From CAYRFE01 sp964539615 (GTDB lineage Bacteria; Macinerneyibacteriota; Macinerneyibacteria; Macinerneyibacteriales; CAYRFE01): a stretch of DNA of 12,720 nt. Positions 1 through 7,312 of this stretch are shown here, one piece after another; position 1 is the first letter of the stretch, and every line of letters starts with the position of its first letter. The position numbers were made by a program, and so were the translations under genes. A model generated the notes under the pieces. It was not told where the DNA came from. It was given only the letters and a program-made list of their open reading frames with translations, and made no database searches. Location of the stretch: contig CAZIJP010000079.1 in NCBI GenBank assembly GCA_964539615.1, positions 1 through 12,720 of the forward strand. Direction: 5' to 3'.

Positions 1-383
1 TTCTTTTTTCCGGCGATCGCATAGTAGACGGTGATGAAATAACATCCAGCAGCAAAAAATGCTCCCGTTGTAGGAATGAAAAACAACGCAATGCTTAACA
101 CAGCGATCCAGCAATAATAGGCAAACCATGCCAGCTTTTCTGACAAAGCCCCCGACGGTATCGGCCTTTGCGGGGCATTAACCGCATCGATATCCTTATC
201 ATAGATGTCATTGATGATATATCCGGAAGCGGCGATCGCACAATAAATGACAGACAACGTTATAAATCCGATCAGTGAAAATACATGCATATATGAAAAT
301 GCAAAAAGCACGGTCAGAATGATGATCGCACAATTGACCGGTCGTATTATGGCAACTAATGATTTAACGCCCCGTATGTCCAA
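1..383 (-). CDS. UbiA-family prenyltransferase, N-terminal part (cut by window edge)
   Basis: Membrane-bound prenyltransferase that would move a polyprenyl group from its diphosphate to an acceptor. About 127 residues are visible and the gene continues past position 1. Translation shows the family's early 'IRPVN' (residues 13-17) and the first Asp-rich motif NDIYDKDID (58-66, NDxxDxxxD), which binds Mg2+-prenyl diphosphate, followed by RPIPSG (73-78). Hydrophobic stretches at about 18-36, 38-57, 86-104 and 107-124 look like membrane helices. The second Asp-rich motif would lie outside the window. The RPIPSG-type tail is most like archaeal-type geranylgeranylglyceryl-phosphate geranylgeranyltransferase (DGGGP synthase), but substrate cannot be assigned from half a protein. 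I chose the TTG at 383 because GGGGAG lies 9 bases upstream and the product then begins at the usual place before IRP; an ATG at 410 in the same frame has no clear ribosome site. The gene overlaps dut by 20 bases. Confidence 0.82.
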   Translation of the reverse strand, partial: MDIRGVKSLVAIIRPVNCAIIILTVLFAFSYMHVFSLIGFITLSVIYCAIAASGYIINDIYDKDIDAVNAPQRPIPSGALSEKLAWFAYYCWIAVLSIALFFIPTTGAFFAAGCYFITVYYAIAGKK

Positions 384-816
384 AGCCGCCTTCTCCCCGT
401 TTTGTTGCATTGAGATCGTCAAACGATCCGCATTCATGCCATCGCACGCGGTCGACCTGATTCAAGACCAGCTGCGCAATCCTGTCACCGGCATGGACCG
501 AGAACGATTCTTTACCGGCATTGAATAAAATAACCCCAACCTCGCCCCGGTAATCGGCATCTATGGTCCCCGGTGAATTAGGCACAAGGATCGAATGTTT
601 AAGCGCCAGTCCGCTTCTCGGACGCACCTGCAGCTCATATCCTTCAGGGATCTCGACAAACAATCCGGTTTTCACCAATACCGCGGTCCCCGGTTCTATA
701 GTTGCATCCTGCGATGCACATACGTCCATTCCGGCCGCATGATCGCTCATATATGCGGGAAGTTCTATTTTTTTGCCGTTATCGTTGCGGTAAACTTTGA
801 CTGAAATGTATTCCAT
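364..816 (-). CDS. dut: deoxyuridine 5'-triphosphate nucleotidohydrolase (dUTPase)
   Basis: Cytosolic trimeric dUTPase that hydrolyses dUTP to dUMP and PPi, keeping uracil out of DNA and feeding dTMP synthesis. The 150-residue product has the usual family length and all five motifs in order: AAGMDVCAS (27-35), RPRSGLA (65-71), GTIDADYRGEV (83-93, catalytic Asp86), GDRIAQLVL (110-118) and the C-terminal P-loop-like RGEGGFGHTG (140-149; the family more often has FGSTG). The start ATG at 816 lies inside the M16 peptidase gene, giving a 52-base out-of-frame overlap. It is kept because the N-terminal strand (SVKVYR) precedes the expected LPAY segment at the right distance. The nearest Shine-Dalgarno-like AAGGA is about 12 bases upstream, so translation may depend on coupling to the upstream gene. 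The UbiA gene follows with a short overlap. Dut next to pnp and an M16 peptidase is a familiar arrangement. Confidence 0.96.
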   Translation of the reverse strand: MEYISVKVYRNDNGKKIELPAYMSDHAAGMDVCASQDATIEPGTAVLVKTGLFVEIPEGYELQVRPRSGLALKHSILVPNSPGTIDADYRGEVGVILFNAGKESFSVHAGDRIAQLVLNQVDRVRWHECGSFDDLNATKRGEGGFGHTGR

Positions 817-2057
817 AATTGTTCCGCTTCCTTTTGTTTCATCGTGCCGTAATAAACTAAGCTTATTTTCCCTGATAATATCGTTTTTTGCAACACCCGT
901 TCGATGTCATTCTTTGAGACAGCATTTATCCGTTCGATCAATTCATTATAATCAGGTAGTGATCCGTAACGGCGCATATTAGAGCCGTTTTTCTCCATGA
1001 TATTATGAACGGCATCAAGTGAAAACAATATGCGTGCGCTGACGTATCGTCGTGCCACTTCCAATAAAGATTCCGTTATGGTCTCTCTCAGTGTGGTCAA
1101 CGTCTCGGTAATACCTTCCCAGAACTGGCCGCTTTTCAGTTTGCTGTATGCGGCATACACTACAAGGCTTCCGATCGTATCAAATAAAAGCGTATCACTG
1201 TATACCGTATATGCCACACCGCGATTCTCGCGTATTTCCTGATTAAGCACTGAAAAATCGGCAGCGCCAAACAACGCATTCAGCACATACACGGCAAACC
1301 GGTCCTCATCATGAATACTGACCGCGGGAAATGCGATCAGGACATGTTCCTGCTGAAGTTCCTTATTACGCTCAAAAAAGAACCCGTAGGATGTTACAGG
1401 ATCTGCGGCAGATACCGGCTCACCCGAAGATGCATAGCCGAATCGTTCCAATTCTTCGGCTACAGATTCTACGGGCACGTCGCCGGCCACAGAGATCAAC
1501 ATGTTCGTAGGAGCAAAATATCGATTGTAATAATCAAGTATCGTTTGACGGTCGAACGTATTCAATGAATTCTCAGTTCCTAATATCGGTCTTCCCAGTG
1601 CATGTCCAGGCCAGCTTTTTGAAAAGAACATTTCATAAATAAGATCCTGTGGCGTATCTTTATACATGGCGATCTCTTCAAATATGACATTTTTTTCAGC
1701 CGTTATATCGGCATCGTCAAACATCGACTCCTGCAATATCTCAAACAACACAGCTATTGCGTCCTTCCAGTATTCCTTTAAAATTCGCAATGTTACGGTC
1801 ATGCCTTCATGCTCTGTGAACGCATCAAAGTCGCCGCCCATGCCTTCCATGATATATAGTAATTCTTTGTTTGAATGACGCTTTGTACGTTTAAAAAGAA
1901 GGTGTTCTATGCAATGGGTGATGCCGTTATAACGTTCCGTCTCATGAATGGATCCGTTCCGAAAAAAAACGCCGATATTAAATGAGTGCAAATACGGCAA
2001 ATGCTCATAAACAAGCGTAATGCCGTTATTTAATTTTTTTATGACACGTTCGCCCAT
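765..2057 (-). CDS. M16-family zinc metalloprotease (insulinase/processing-peptidase-like)
   Basis: Single-unit M16 peptidase of 430 residues, the usual size of bacterial two-domain members such as the Bacillus MlpA/YmxG type. The inverted zinc motif HCIEH is at 48-52 and the third-ligand region VIFEEIAMYKD at about 124-134 supplies the downstream glutamate about 75 residues later, so the catalytic site looks intact. FDAFTEHEGM (77-86) is the family's conserved strand after the zinc site. The second, non-catalytic M16 domain covers about 205-415. No signal peptide is seen (the N-terminus is MGERVIKK), so a cytosolic location is likely. The physiological substrate of these proteins is poorly known. 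The start ATG at 2057 follows AGGGAG after only three bases. A terminator-like hairpin stands between this gene and pnp. The last 17 codons overlap dut in another frame. Confidence 0.94.
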   Translation of the reverse strand: MGERVIKKLNNGITLVYEHLPYLHSFNIGVFFRNGSIHETERYNGITHCIEHLLFKRTKRHSNKELLYIMEGMGGDFDAFTEHEGMTVTLRILKEYWKDAIAVLFEILQESMFDDADITAEKNVIFEEIAMYKDTPQDLIYEMFFSKSWPGHALGRPILGTENSLNTFDRQTILDYYNRYFAPTNMLISVAGDVPVESVAEELERFGYASSGEPVSAADPVTSYGFFFERNKELQQEHVLIAFPAVSIHDEDRFAVYVLNALFGAADFSVLNQEIRENRGVAYTVYSDTLLFDTIGSLVVYAAYSKLKSGQFWEGITETLTTLRETITESLLEVARRYVSARILFSLDAVHNIMEKNGSNMRRYGSLPDYNELIERINAVSKNDIERVLQKTILSGKISLVYYGTMKQKEAEQLWNTFQSKFTATITAKK

Positions 2058-2071
2058 ATGCTCCCTATGTG

Positions 2072-2103
2072 AAAAAAAAGCCGGTTTCCCGGCCTTTTTT
2101 TTT
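2072..2103 (-). terminator. intrinsic terminator after pnp (sequence is bidirectional)
   Basis: On the minus strand an A-tract is followed by GGCCGG, loop GAAA, CCGGC and a T8 tract. The core is five G-C pairs closed by a GAAA (GNRA) tetraloop, extended by a G-T and then A-T pairs. It lies 20 bases after the pnp stop and 14 bases before the M16 peptidase start. The matching A-tract makes it potentially functional on both strands, although no plus-strand gene needs it. It most likely ends, or attenuates, the main operon before the M16-dut-UbiA group. Confidence 0.9.
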
Positions 2104-2123
2104 AGTTTTGTATAACGTTGTGC

Positions 2124-4208
2124 TTATTCTTGCGGAAGCGCTTTTTTTATGCTGGCGTTAATACGGTTCATGTCATCGATCTTGATGATCTTGGCAGTGA
2201 CCCTATCGCCCATTTTCAAAACGTCCTCAACTTTTGCTATACGCTGCGGAGAGATCTCGGAAATATGCACAAGCGCTTGCTTGCCGTTGTCCATTGCGAT
2301 AAATGCGCCAAATTCAGCGATCTTCACAACGGTACCTTCTACGATCTCACCCACTTCGGCATCGGTAATGATACCTTTGATCCTGCGGATAGCATTTTCG
2401 GCATCAGCAGCGTTCATAGCAGAAACCTGCGTGGTGCCATCTTCACCGATCCAAATCTCGGCATTGGTCTCGGCCGTAATGGCTTTGATCATTTTGCCGG
2501 CCGGCCCAATGACCTCACCGATCTTTTCGACCGGTATCTTGATCATGGTAATGCTCGGTGCATACGGTGATTGAACCGTACGCGGAGCAGGCATAGCTTC
2601 ATTCATAACATTCAATATATGAGTTCTGCCTTTTTTGGCTTGTTCGAGAGCGCGTTTCATGATCTCTTCAGTCACGCCTTCGATCTTTATATCCATTTGA
2701 ATGGCTGTTATTGCGTCTTTTGTACCGGCAACTTTAAAGTCCATATCACCCAAATGATCTTCCAAACCGGCGATATCGGTAAGAATGACAAAATCATCGC
2801 CTTCTTTGATAAGACCCATAGCGATACCGGAGATTGCATCACTGACCGGTACAGCGGCATCCATAAGAGCCAGAGAACCGCCACAAACCGATGCCATAGA
2901 AGAAGAACCGTTGGACTCAAGTATCTCGGAAACTACACGGATCGTATACGGAAAAACCTCTTCGACAGGAATGATCGGCGTTAATGAACGTTCAGCCAAC
3001 ATTCCGTGCCCGATCTCGCGGCGCCCCGGTGATGACATTTGTTTGATCTCATTAACACTGAACGGCGGGAAATTGTAGTGAAGCATGAACCGTTTACGGC
3101 GTTCACCTTTCAACTCATCCTTGATCTGAGCATCTGCAGCAGTACCAAGCGTGATCGCCACAAGTGACTGGGTCTCGCCGCGTGTAAATAACGCAGAACC
3201 GTGTACGCGCGGTAGCACGCCAAGCTCGATGGTGATCGGACGCACTTGATCGAACGCACGGCCGTCAACACGCACTTGTTCTTTTATAAATTTTTGACGA
3301 GTGATCTTCTTTTCCACTTCATGGAAAGCAAGATCGACCAAACGCGGGTCAAGCTCAGGAAATTTTTCCAATAATGCGGCTTTCGTATCGGCATAGACGC
3401 CTGACAGGAAATCGGCACGTTCCAGCTTGATCTTAATAAGATTTGCTTCGCGGATCTTGTCGCCTGACATTGATTCAATGAATTCAAGCACTTCGGGAGT
3501 AACTGCAAACGGTTGATAAACAAACGGTTTCTTCTCACCGACAAGTGCGATCAATTCTTCTTGAATTTTGCAAATGCGTTTGATCTCGTCATGCGCAACA
3601 AGGATACCTTTCAATACGATATCCTCAGGTAGTTTGTTGACAAATCCTTCTACCATGGTAACCGCTTTTGCCGTACCGGCAACGATCATTTCCATGTCGC
3701 TGGTCTCGATCTCGGTATTGGTCGGGTTTATCAGATACTCACCGTCTTTATAACCGATACGAACACCGGCAACCGGACCGTGGAATGGCACACCGGAAAG
3801 CATTAATGCCTGAGAAGCGCCGATGATACTCAATACATCGGCTTCATTTTCTTTATCGGCTGATACTACGGTGGCTACGATCTGTAATTCATTCATATAA
3901 TCTTCGGCAAATAACGGACGGATCGGACGGTCGATCATACGTGCAACAAGCACTTGCTCATCGCCGGGGCGACCTTCGCGTTTGATGAAACCGCCCGGAA
4001 TTATTCCGGCAGCATAATATTTTTCACGATACTCAACTGTCAAAGGGAAAAAATCCTTCGGGGTCTGTGAACGGCTGGCCACTGCGGTCACAAGCACCAT
4101 GGTGTCGCCGTAACGTACGATACATGATCCGTCTGCCTGTTTGGCCATACGGCCCGTTTCAATTGTTAATTGTTTTCCGTTTAATTCAATACTGACTGTT
4201 TGTTGCAT
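2124..4208 (-). CDS. pnp: polyribonucleotide nucleotidyltransferase (PNPase)
   Basis: Phosphorolytic 3'-5' exoribonuclease of mRNA decay and the degradosome, 694 residues as expected. Domains: first RNase PH domain about 10-145, all-helical linker about 150-300, second RNase PH domain about 312-530, KH about 551-610, S1 about 618-690. Active-site signatures in the second RNase PH domain include SSPGRREIGHG (392-402), SNGSSSMASVCGGS (432-445) and EDHLGDMDFK (483-492, with Asp484, Asp488 and Asp490 in the positions of the catalytic acidic residues). The KH loop reads GPAG (568-571). A TTG nine codons upstream (4235) is in frame, but ATG 4208 is preferred: it lies one base after the rpsO stop, with GAGGT four bases before it, and gives the normal MQQTVSIELNG start. 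Translation is almost certainly coupled to rpsO. An intrinsic terminator follows. Confidence 0.98.
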   Translation of the reverse strand: MQQTVSIELNGKQLTIETGRMAKQADGSCIVRYGDTMVLVTAVASRSQTPKDFFPLTVEYREKYYAAGIIPGGFIKREGRPGDEQVLVARMIDRPIRPLFAEDYMNELQIVATVVSADKENEADVLSIIGASQALMLSGVPFHGPVAGVRIGYKDGEYLINPTNTEIETSDMEMIVAGTAKAVTMVEGFVNKLPEDIVLKGILVAHDEIKRICKIQEELIALVGEKKPFVYQPFAVTPEVLEFIESMSGDKIREANLIKIKLERADFLSGVYADTKAALLEKFPELDPRLVDLAFHEVEKKITRQKFIKEQVRVDGRAFDQVRPITIELGVLPRVHGSALFTRGETQSLVAITLGTAADAQIKDELKGERRKRFMLHYNFPPFSVNEIKQMSSPGRREIGHGMLAERSLTPIIPVEEVFPYTIRVVSEILESNGSSSMASVCGGSLALMDAAVPVSDAISGIAMGLIKEGDDFVILTDIAGLEDHLGDMDFKVAGTKDAITAIQMDIKIEGVTEEIMKRALEQAKKGRTHILNVMNEAMPAPRTVQSPYAPSITMIKIPVEKIGEVIGPAGKMIKAITAETNAEIWIGEDGTTQVSAMNAADAENAIRRIKGIITDAEVGEIVEGTVVKIAEFGAFIAMDNGKQALVHISEISPQRIAKVEDVLKMGDRVTAKIIKIDDMNRINASIKKALPQE

Positions 4209-4209
4209 G

Positions 4210-4476
4210 TTAACCTCTGAGACCAAGCTCAGCAATTAACTGACGATATTTTTTAATATCTTTTCTGTTCAGATATTGCAGTAAGCGTCTGCGCTGACCG
4301 ACCATTTGCAGAAGCCCGCGGCGTGAATGATGGTCTTTTGAATGTTCCTTGAAATGTTCCTGTAATCCGTTGATCCGCTCGGTCAACAATGCGATCTGTA
4401 CTTCCGGTGAACCGGTATTGCTTTCAGAACCGCCGAATTTTGCAACGATCTCCATTTTACGTTCTTTACTTAACAT
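4210..4476 (-). CDS. rpsO: 30S ribosomal protein S15
   Basis: Primary 16S rRNA-binding protein of the 30S platform, 88 residues, exactly the usual bacterial length. Conserved features: TGSPEVQ (21-27), H41 and H45, the DHHSRRGL run (48-55) that contacts the 16S three-way junction, and the basic RRR at 62-64. It has the strongest ribosome site in the window, GAGGAGG six bases before ATG, as expected for a ribosomal protein. A 75-base structured leader separates it from ribF, while pnp begins one base after its stop. The final codons AGA GGT double as the pnp Shine-Dalgarno sequence. S15 commonly represses its own translation by binding its leader; the hairpin at 4505-4531 is a candidate target here. 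Confidence 0.98.
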   Translation of the reverse strand: MLSKERKMEIVAKFGGSESNTGSPEVQIALLTERINGLQEHFKEHSKDHHSRRGLLQMVGQRRRLLQYLNRKDIKKYRQLIAELGLRG

Positions 4477-4504
4477 GAGAATCCTCCTCTTTTTTCCTCA
4501 TTCC

Positions 4505-4531
4505 AAGACATGATCCCCATGATCATGACCT
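4505..4531 (-). promoter_or_regulatory. inverted-repeat hairpin in the rpsO leader (candidate S15 operator)
   Basis: In the minus-strand transcript CATGATC, loop ATGGG and GATCATG form a perfect 7-bp stem (4509-4527). Beyond a single T-T mismatch, G-C, G-T and A-T pairs can extend it. It sits about 30 bases before the rpsO start in the only sizeable gap of the upper operon. It lacks a T-tract, so it is not an intrinsic terminator. S15 autoregulation through leader RNA is established in several bacteria with structurally unrelated leaders; the link here is inference from position. An rpsO promoter, if present, would lie upstream: TATAGA at the end of ribF is a weak -10 candidate. Confidence 0.5.
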
Positions 4532-4559
4532 AGATATGGGTCCCTTTCCAACTAGATAT
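4530..4559 (-). repeat. pair of direct 8-bp repeats (ATATCTAG) at the ribF end
   Basis: The sequence ATATCTAG occurs twice on the minus strand, at 4552-4559 (including the ribF stop codon TAG) and at 4530-4537, with starts 22 bases apart (about two helical turns). The spacing would suit a dimeric protein site, but two short AT-rich copies can arise by chance. Confidence 0.4.
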
Positions 4560-5481
4560 CTATACCTTCATCCGCAAGGATGTTTAAGGTTATGTTTTTA
4601 TCGATGAGCAATTTCCGTTTTAGTTCCGATTGATTCTCAAAACGGTCCTCATCGCGTATCCGGGCAACAAACGACACTTTCAATTCTTCGCCGTAGATCT
4701 TTTTATTGAAATTAAAAATATGCGTCTCAATTTTTTTCTTTTCGCCTTCAAATGTCGGTGAAAATCCGATGTAGGTCATCGCGCCGTACCGTTTTCCGCC
4801 GTATTCAACAAAGGTCGAATAAATTCCGTCAACAGGCATTTTGGTCTCAACATCTTCGATATTGGCCGTCGGGAATCCGATCTTTTGCCCGCGTCCTTCA
4901 CCGGTCACCACCGTACCGCGTATCGAGTAGAAGCGATTGAGTAATTCGCGTGTTAACCGTAATTTCCCTTCAACAATGCTTTGGCGAACCCATGTGCTGC
5001 TGACCATCTTCTCCTCATAATAAACCGGAGGAACGGCATGAACGGCAAATCCGTATTTTTCGGCACACAGTTGAAGCATATGATAATCGCCCATTTGTTT
5101 ATTACCGAAACGATGATTATCACCGATTATGATCGAAGAAGCATGAAATCTTCCTACTAAGATCTTTTCGATAAAATCTTCCGCCGACATCTCAGCAATC
5201 TCATAATCGAACGGGTAAAAGACGACGTTTTTTATACCAAACTCTTGAAGACATTCAACTTTGTCAAGCTTTGTCGTGATCGGTTTGAACGGCACATCAT
5301 GCAATAATTTTTTCGGATGTACGTCGAATGTAAAAACAAGGCTCTCACTTTTTGTGCGTTTAGCTTCTTCCACGAGTTTTTGCAGTATTGCCCTATGCCC
5401 CAAATGGATACCATCGAACATACCTACGGCAACCGCATAACGCTTTTCGGGTATCGAATCGCTGCTCTGATATATGTTCAT
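4552..5481 (-). CDS. ribF: bifunctional riboflavin kinase / FAD synthetase
   Basis: Converts riboflavin to FMN (ATP-dependent kinase) and FMN to FAD (adenylyltransferase). It has 309 residues, normal for the bifunctional enzyme. The N-terminal nucleotidyltransferase domain (about 14-180) carries VGMFDGIHLGH (19-29, HxGH-type), FTFDVHPKKLL (50-60), GDNHRFGNKQMGD (120-132) and SSTWVR (161-166, ISSTxIR-like). The C-terminal flavokinase domain (about 185-309) carries GEGRGQKIGFPTAN (194-207) with the PTAN metal/ATP motif, and the ETHIFNF segment (252-258), whose Glu is the likely catalytic base. Residue 237 is Tyr where N-I-G is common. The start overlaps the truB stop by four bases (ATGA), with GGGGG seven bases upstream. 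Pairing of ribF with truB and rpsO is widespread. No riboswitch is seen. Confidence 0.97.
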   Translation of the reverse strand: MNIYQSSDSIPEKRYAVAVGMFDGIHLGHRAILQKLVEEAKRTKSESLVFTFDVHPKKLLHDVPFKPITTKLDKVECLQEFGIKNVVFYPFDYEIAEMSAEDFIEKILVGRFHASSIIIGDNHRFGNKQMGDYHMLQLCAEKYGFAVHAVPPVYYEEKMVSSTWVRQSIVEGKLRLTRELLNRFYSIRGTVVTGEGRGQKIGFPTANIEDVETKMPVDGIYSTFVEYGGKRYGAMTYIGFSPTFEGEKKKIETHIFNFNKKIYGEELKVSFVARIRDEDRFENQSELKRKLLIDKNITLNILADEGIDI

Positions 5482-6371
5482 ACAGAATCCCCCACAACGA
5501 CCGTATAATCAAACCGTTTGGCACTTGCATGCCCTACGGCCAGTAGTCGCTGTTCTTTGTCGACAACGCGGATAAATCCGCTCATCCGTCGAAACACATC
5601 CAACTCAAGCCGCGCTCCGCTCAGTACCCGCTGAGCCACATCGCCGCTCACACACAGTGTCGGCAAATGAGAAGTAATATCCTCCAGCGGCAGCAACGCT
5701 GTTTCCAGCTCTTTGCGCTGGCTTATAGTATCAATAATTATCGCTTTGTCCAGCAAAAAATTACCTACCTGTATGCGGCGCAATGAAGCCATTGTAGCTA
5801 CTGTATCAAGCAACTCGGCAGTATCTTCAATAAAACTGCGCACATAAAATCCCTTGCCCGATTTGACACGGAATATGGCAGTGTCTCCCTGAGGATCAAA
5901 ATTTAATAAATCTACCGAATACACGTTCACAAATGTCGGTTCAAGCAGATCTTCCACATTTTCACCATTGCGCGCTTTTTTATACAATGGTTCGCCGTCA
6001 CGCTTTTTTGCACTGTATGCCGGGGGTTTCTGTAAATAACCGCCGACAAAATGCTGCAGAACTTCTTTGAGCATATCCTCAGTAAGTTCAGGGACCGGCT
6101 TTGTCATGATGGTCTCGCCGGTACGATCGGCGGTATCCGTCTTGATGCCGAACTGCATCTCTGCTATATAGGTCTTCTCTTCTGCACTTAAGACATCAAA
6201 TAGTTTTGTGGCCTTCCCGATCAGCATCGGCAATACGCCTGTTGCGATAGGATCAAGTGTTCCGAGATGTCCGATCTTCTCTCCTTCCAGAAACGGCTTG
6301 AGTTTACGTATGCAATCAAAACTCGTCAATCCTTCAGGCTTATCAACTATTATCACGCCGTTCATCATCAT
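5478..6371 (-). CDS. truB: tRNA pseudouridine(55) synthase
   Basis: Makes the near-universal pseudouridine 55 in the T-arm of tRNAs. It has 297 residues. The catalytic motif GHLGTLDPIATGVLP (34-48) holds the nucleophile Asp40. Other signatures are KPPAYSAKKRDGEPLY (115-130), YVRSF (176-180) and SLRR (196-199). The segment after YVRSF reads IEDTAELLDTVAT and lacks the usual D-L-G, a mild divergence. A short PUA-like C-terminal region covers about 236-290. Three ATG codons occur in tandem; the first, inside the ATGA overlap with the nrnA-like gene, is chosen because GGAG lies six bases before it. RibF follows with another ATGA overlap. Confidence 0.97.
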   Translation of the reverse strand: MMMNGVIIVDKPEGLTSFDCIRKLKPFLEGEKIGHLGTLDPIATGVLPMLIGKATKLFDVLSAEEKTYIAEMQFGIKTDTADRTGETIMTKPVPELTEDMLKEVLQHFVGGYLQKPPAYSAKKRDGEPLYKKARNGENVEDLLEPTFVNVYSVDLLNFDPQGDTAIFRVKSGKGFYVRSFIEDTAELLDTVATMASLRRIQVGNFLLDKAIIIDTISQRKELETALLPLEDITSHLPTLCVSGDVAQRVLSGARLELDVFRRMSGFIRVVDKEQRLLAVGHASAKRFDYTVVVGDSV

Positions 6372-7312
6372 AGGTCGCTCCAGTACTCCTTCAATTGCCG
6401 TTTGATATCTTCACATGTACCGTATAACGTTGCACCGGCCGCAAATTTGTGTCCGCCTCCTTCATGTTCGCGGGCAAAATCAGCTACGGAGCGATTGCCG
6501 GCAGAACGCAAGGATACTCGCGACACATCGGGGGCAGTCTCTTTTATCAGCGCCCACACTTCGGCATTTTTAACGGAGCCGAGCAAATTGGTCACGCCTT
6601 CGATATCTTTATAGGAAATACCGAGTTCGTTACAATCGGTTAAAGAAATATAACTGACGACAAGTTTATTATTATTAAAAACCAGAATACGTGATAATAT
6701 CCTGCCGTATGCCTGCATTACAGACGGCGAGAACGATGCCCAAATGCGTCGGTACAGTGATGAAGGATCACCCAGTCTGCGCATAATTGCGGATGCGACT
6801 TCAAACGTTTCCGCCGTAGCATTACTGAAAGCAAAATTACCAGTATCGGTCATGATACCCGTATAAACCGCTTCATAAAAAGCATTGGGTAACTCTCCTG
6901 AAAAACATTGTGCGATCGAAAACACTATCTCACACGTTGAGGAAGCGCTTTTTACCACAAGATTGGCTGAACCAAACAATGTATTATCTTCATGATGATC
7001 GATATTAATGATCTTTTTTCCTGAAATTCCGGATGAAGTTGATGCATCAAGACGATCGATAGTACCAGAATCGAGAATGATCATCGTATCGGCATCACTG
7101 CAGGTATCGTTAAGCTGTGCAATAAGAAAATCATACTGCGCCGGAAATGCATTCCTATCGGCAATGCGGAATTTCTTCCCCATGGACTGCAACAGTAACG
7201 CACAGGAAACCGCTGCGCCGCAAGCATCACCGTCGGGTTTTTCATGCACGGCTATGACGGCGGCATCAATACCCGCCAAAACGTCATATACTGAACGGAC
7301 ATCATTGGTCAT
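6368..7312 (-). CDS. nrnA: DHH/DHHA1 phosphoesterase, NrnA-like (nano-RNase / pAp phosphatase)
   Basis: Mn2+-dependent phosphoesterase of 314 residues. NrnA-type proteins degrade 2-5-nt RNA and can dephosphorylate 3'-phosphoadenosine 5'-phosphate; the exact activity varies by lineage and is not decided here. The DHH domain shows HEKPDGDACG (23-32; His23, Asp27, Asp29), ILDSG (79-83, Asp81), the signature IDHH (104-107) and TDTGNFAFSNAT (155-166, Asp156). The C-terminal DHHA1 domain ends with GGGHKFAAG (285-293), which binds substrate. All metal ligands look present. The start ATG at 7312 overlaps rbfA by 11 bases, with AGGA nine bases upstream. Its place between rbfA and truB is typical. It lies in the same operon as pnp, whose exonuclease leaves short oligoribonucleotides as limit products. 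Confidence 0.94.
   Translation of the reverse strand: MTNDVRSVYDVLAGIDAAVIAVHEKPDGDACGAAVSCALLLQSMGKKFRIADRNAFPAQYDFLIAQLNDTCSDADTMIILDSGTIDRLDASTSSGISGKKIINIDHHEDNTLFGSANLVVKSASSTCEIVFSIAQCFSGELPNAFYEAVYTGIMTDTGNFAFSNATAETFEVASAIMRRLGDPSSLYRRIWASFSPSVMQAYGRILSRILVFNNNKLVVSYISLTDCNELGISYKDIEGVTNLLGSVKNAEVWALIKETAPDVSRVSLRSAGNRSVADFAREHEGGGHKFAAGATLYGTCEDIKRQLKEYWSDL

Noticed and set aside
13..239. Two GCGATCGC palindromes (13-20 and 232-239) resembling the cyanobacterial HIP1 repeat
   Set aside because: Only two copies, both within the UbiA coding sequence, and the gene set gives no other sign of a cyanobacterium.
384..410. ATG at 410 as the UbiA start
   Set aside because: In frame but without a ribosome site, and it adds a polar nine-residue tail; TTG 383 has GGGGAG nine bases upstream. 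Not fully excluded.
2118..2570. 150-codon plus-strand frame opposite the pnp 3' end
   Set aside because: Overlaps the conserved KH/S1 coding region of PNPase; no ribosome site and no domain.
4209..4235. Upstream TTG start for pnp
   Set aside because: It would overlap rpsO by 26 bases and add nine residues before the normal PNPase N-terminus; ATG 4208 has its own Shine-Dalgarno and the expected start.
5..5450. CRISPR array, insertion sequence or phage-like gene
   Set aside because: No spaced repeats, terminal inverted repeats or transposase motifs; every stretch is explained by conserved core genes.
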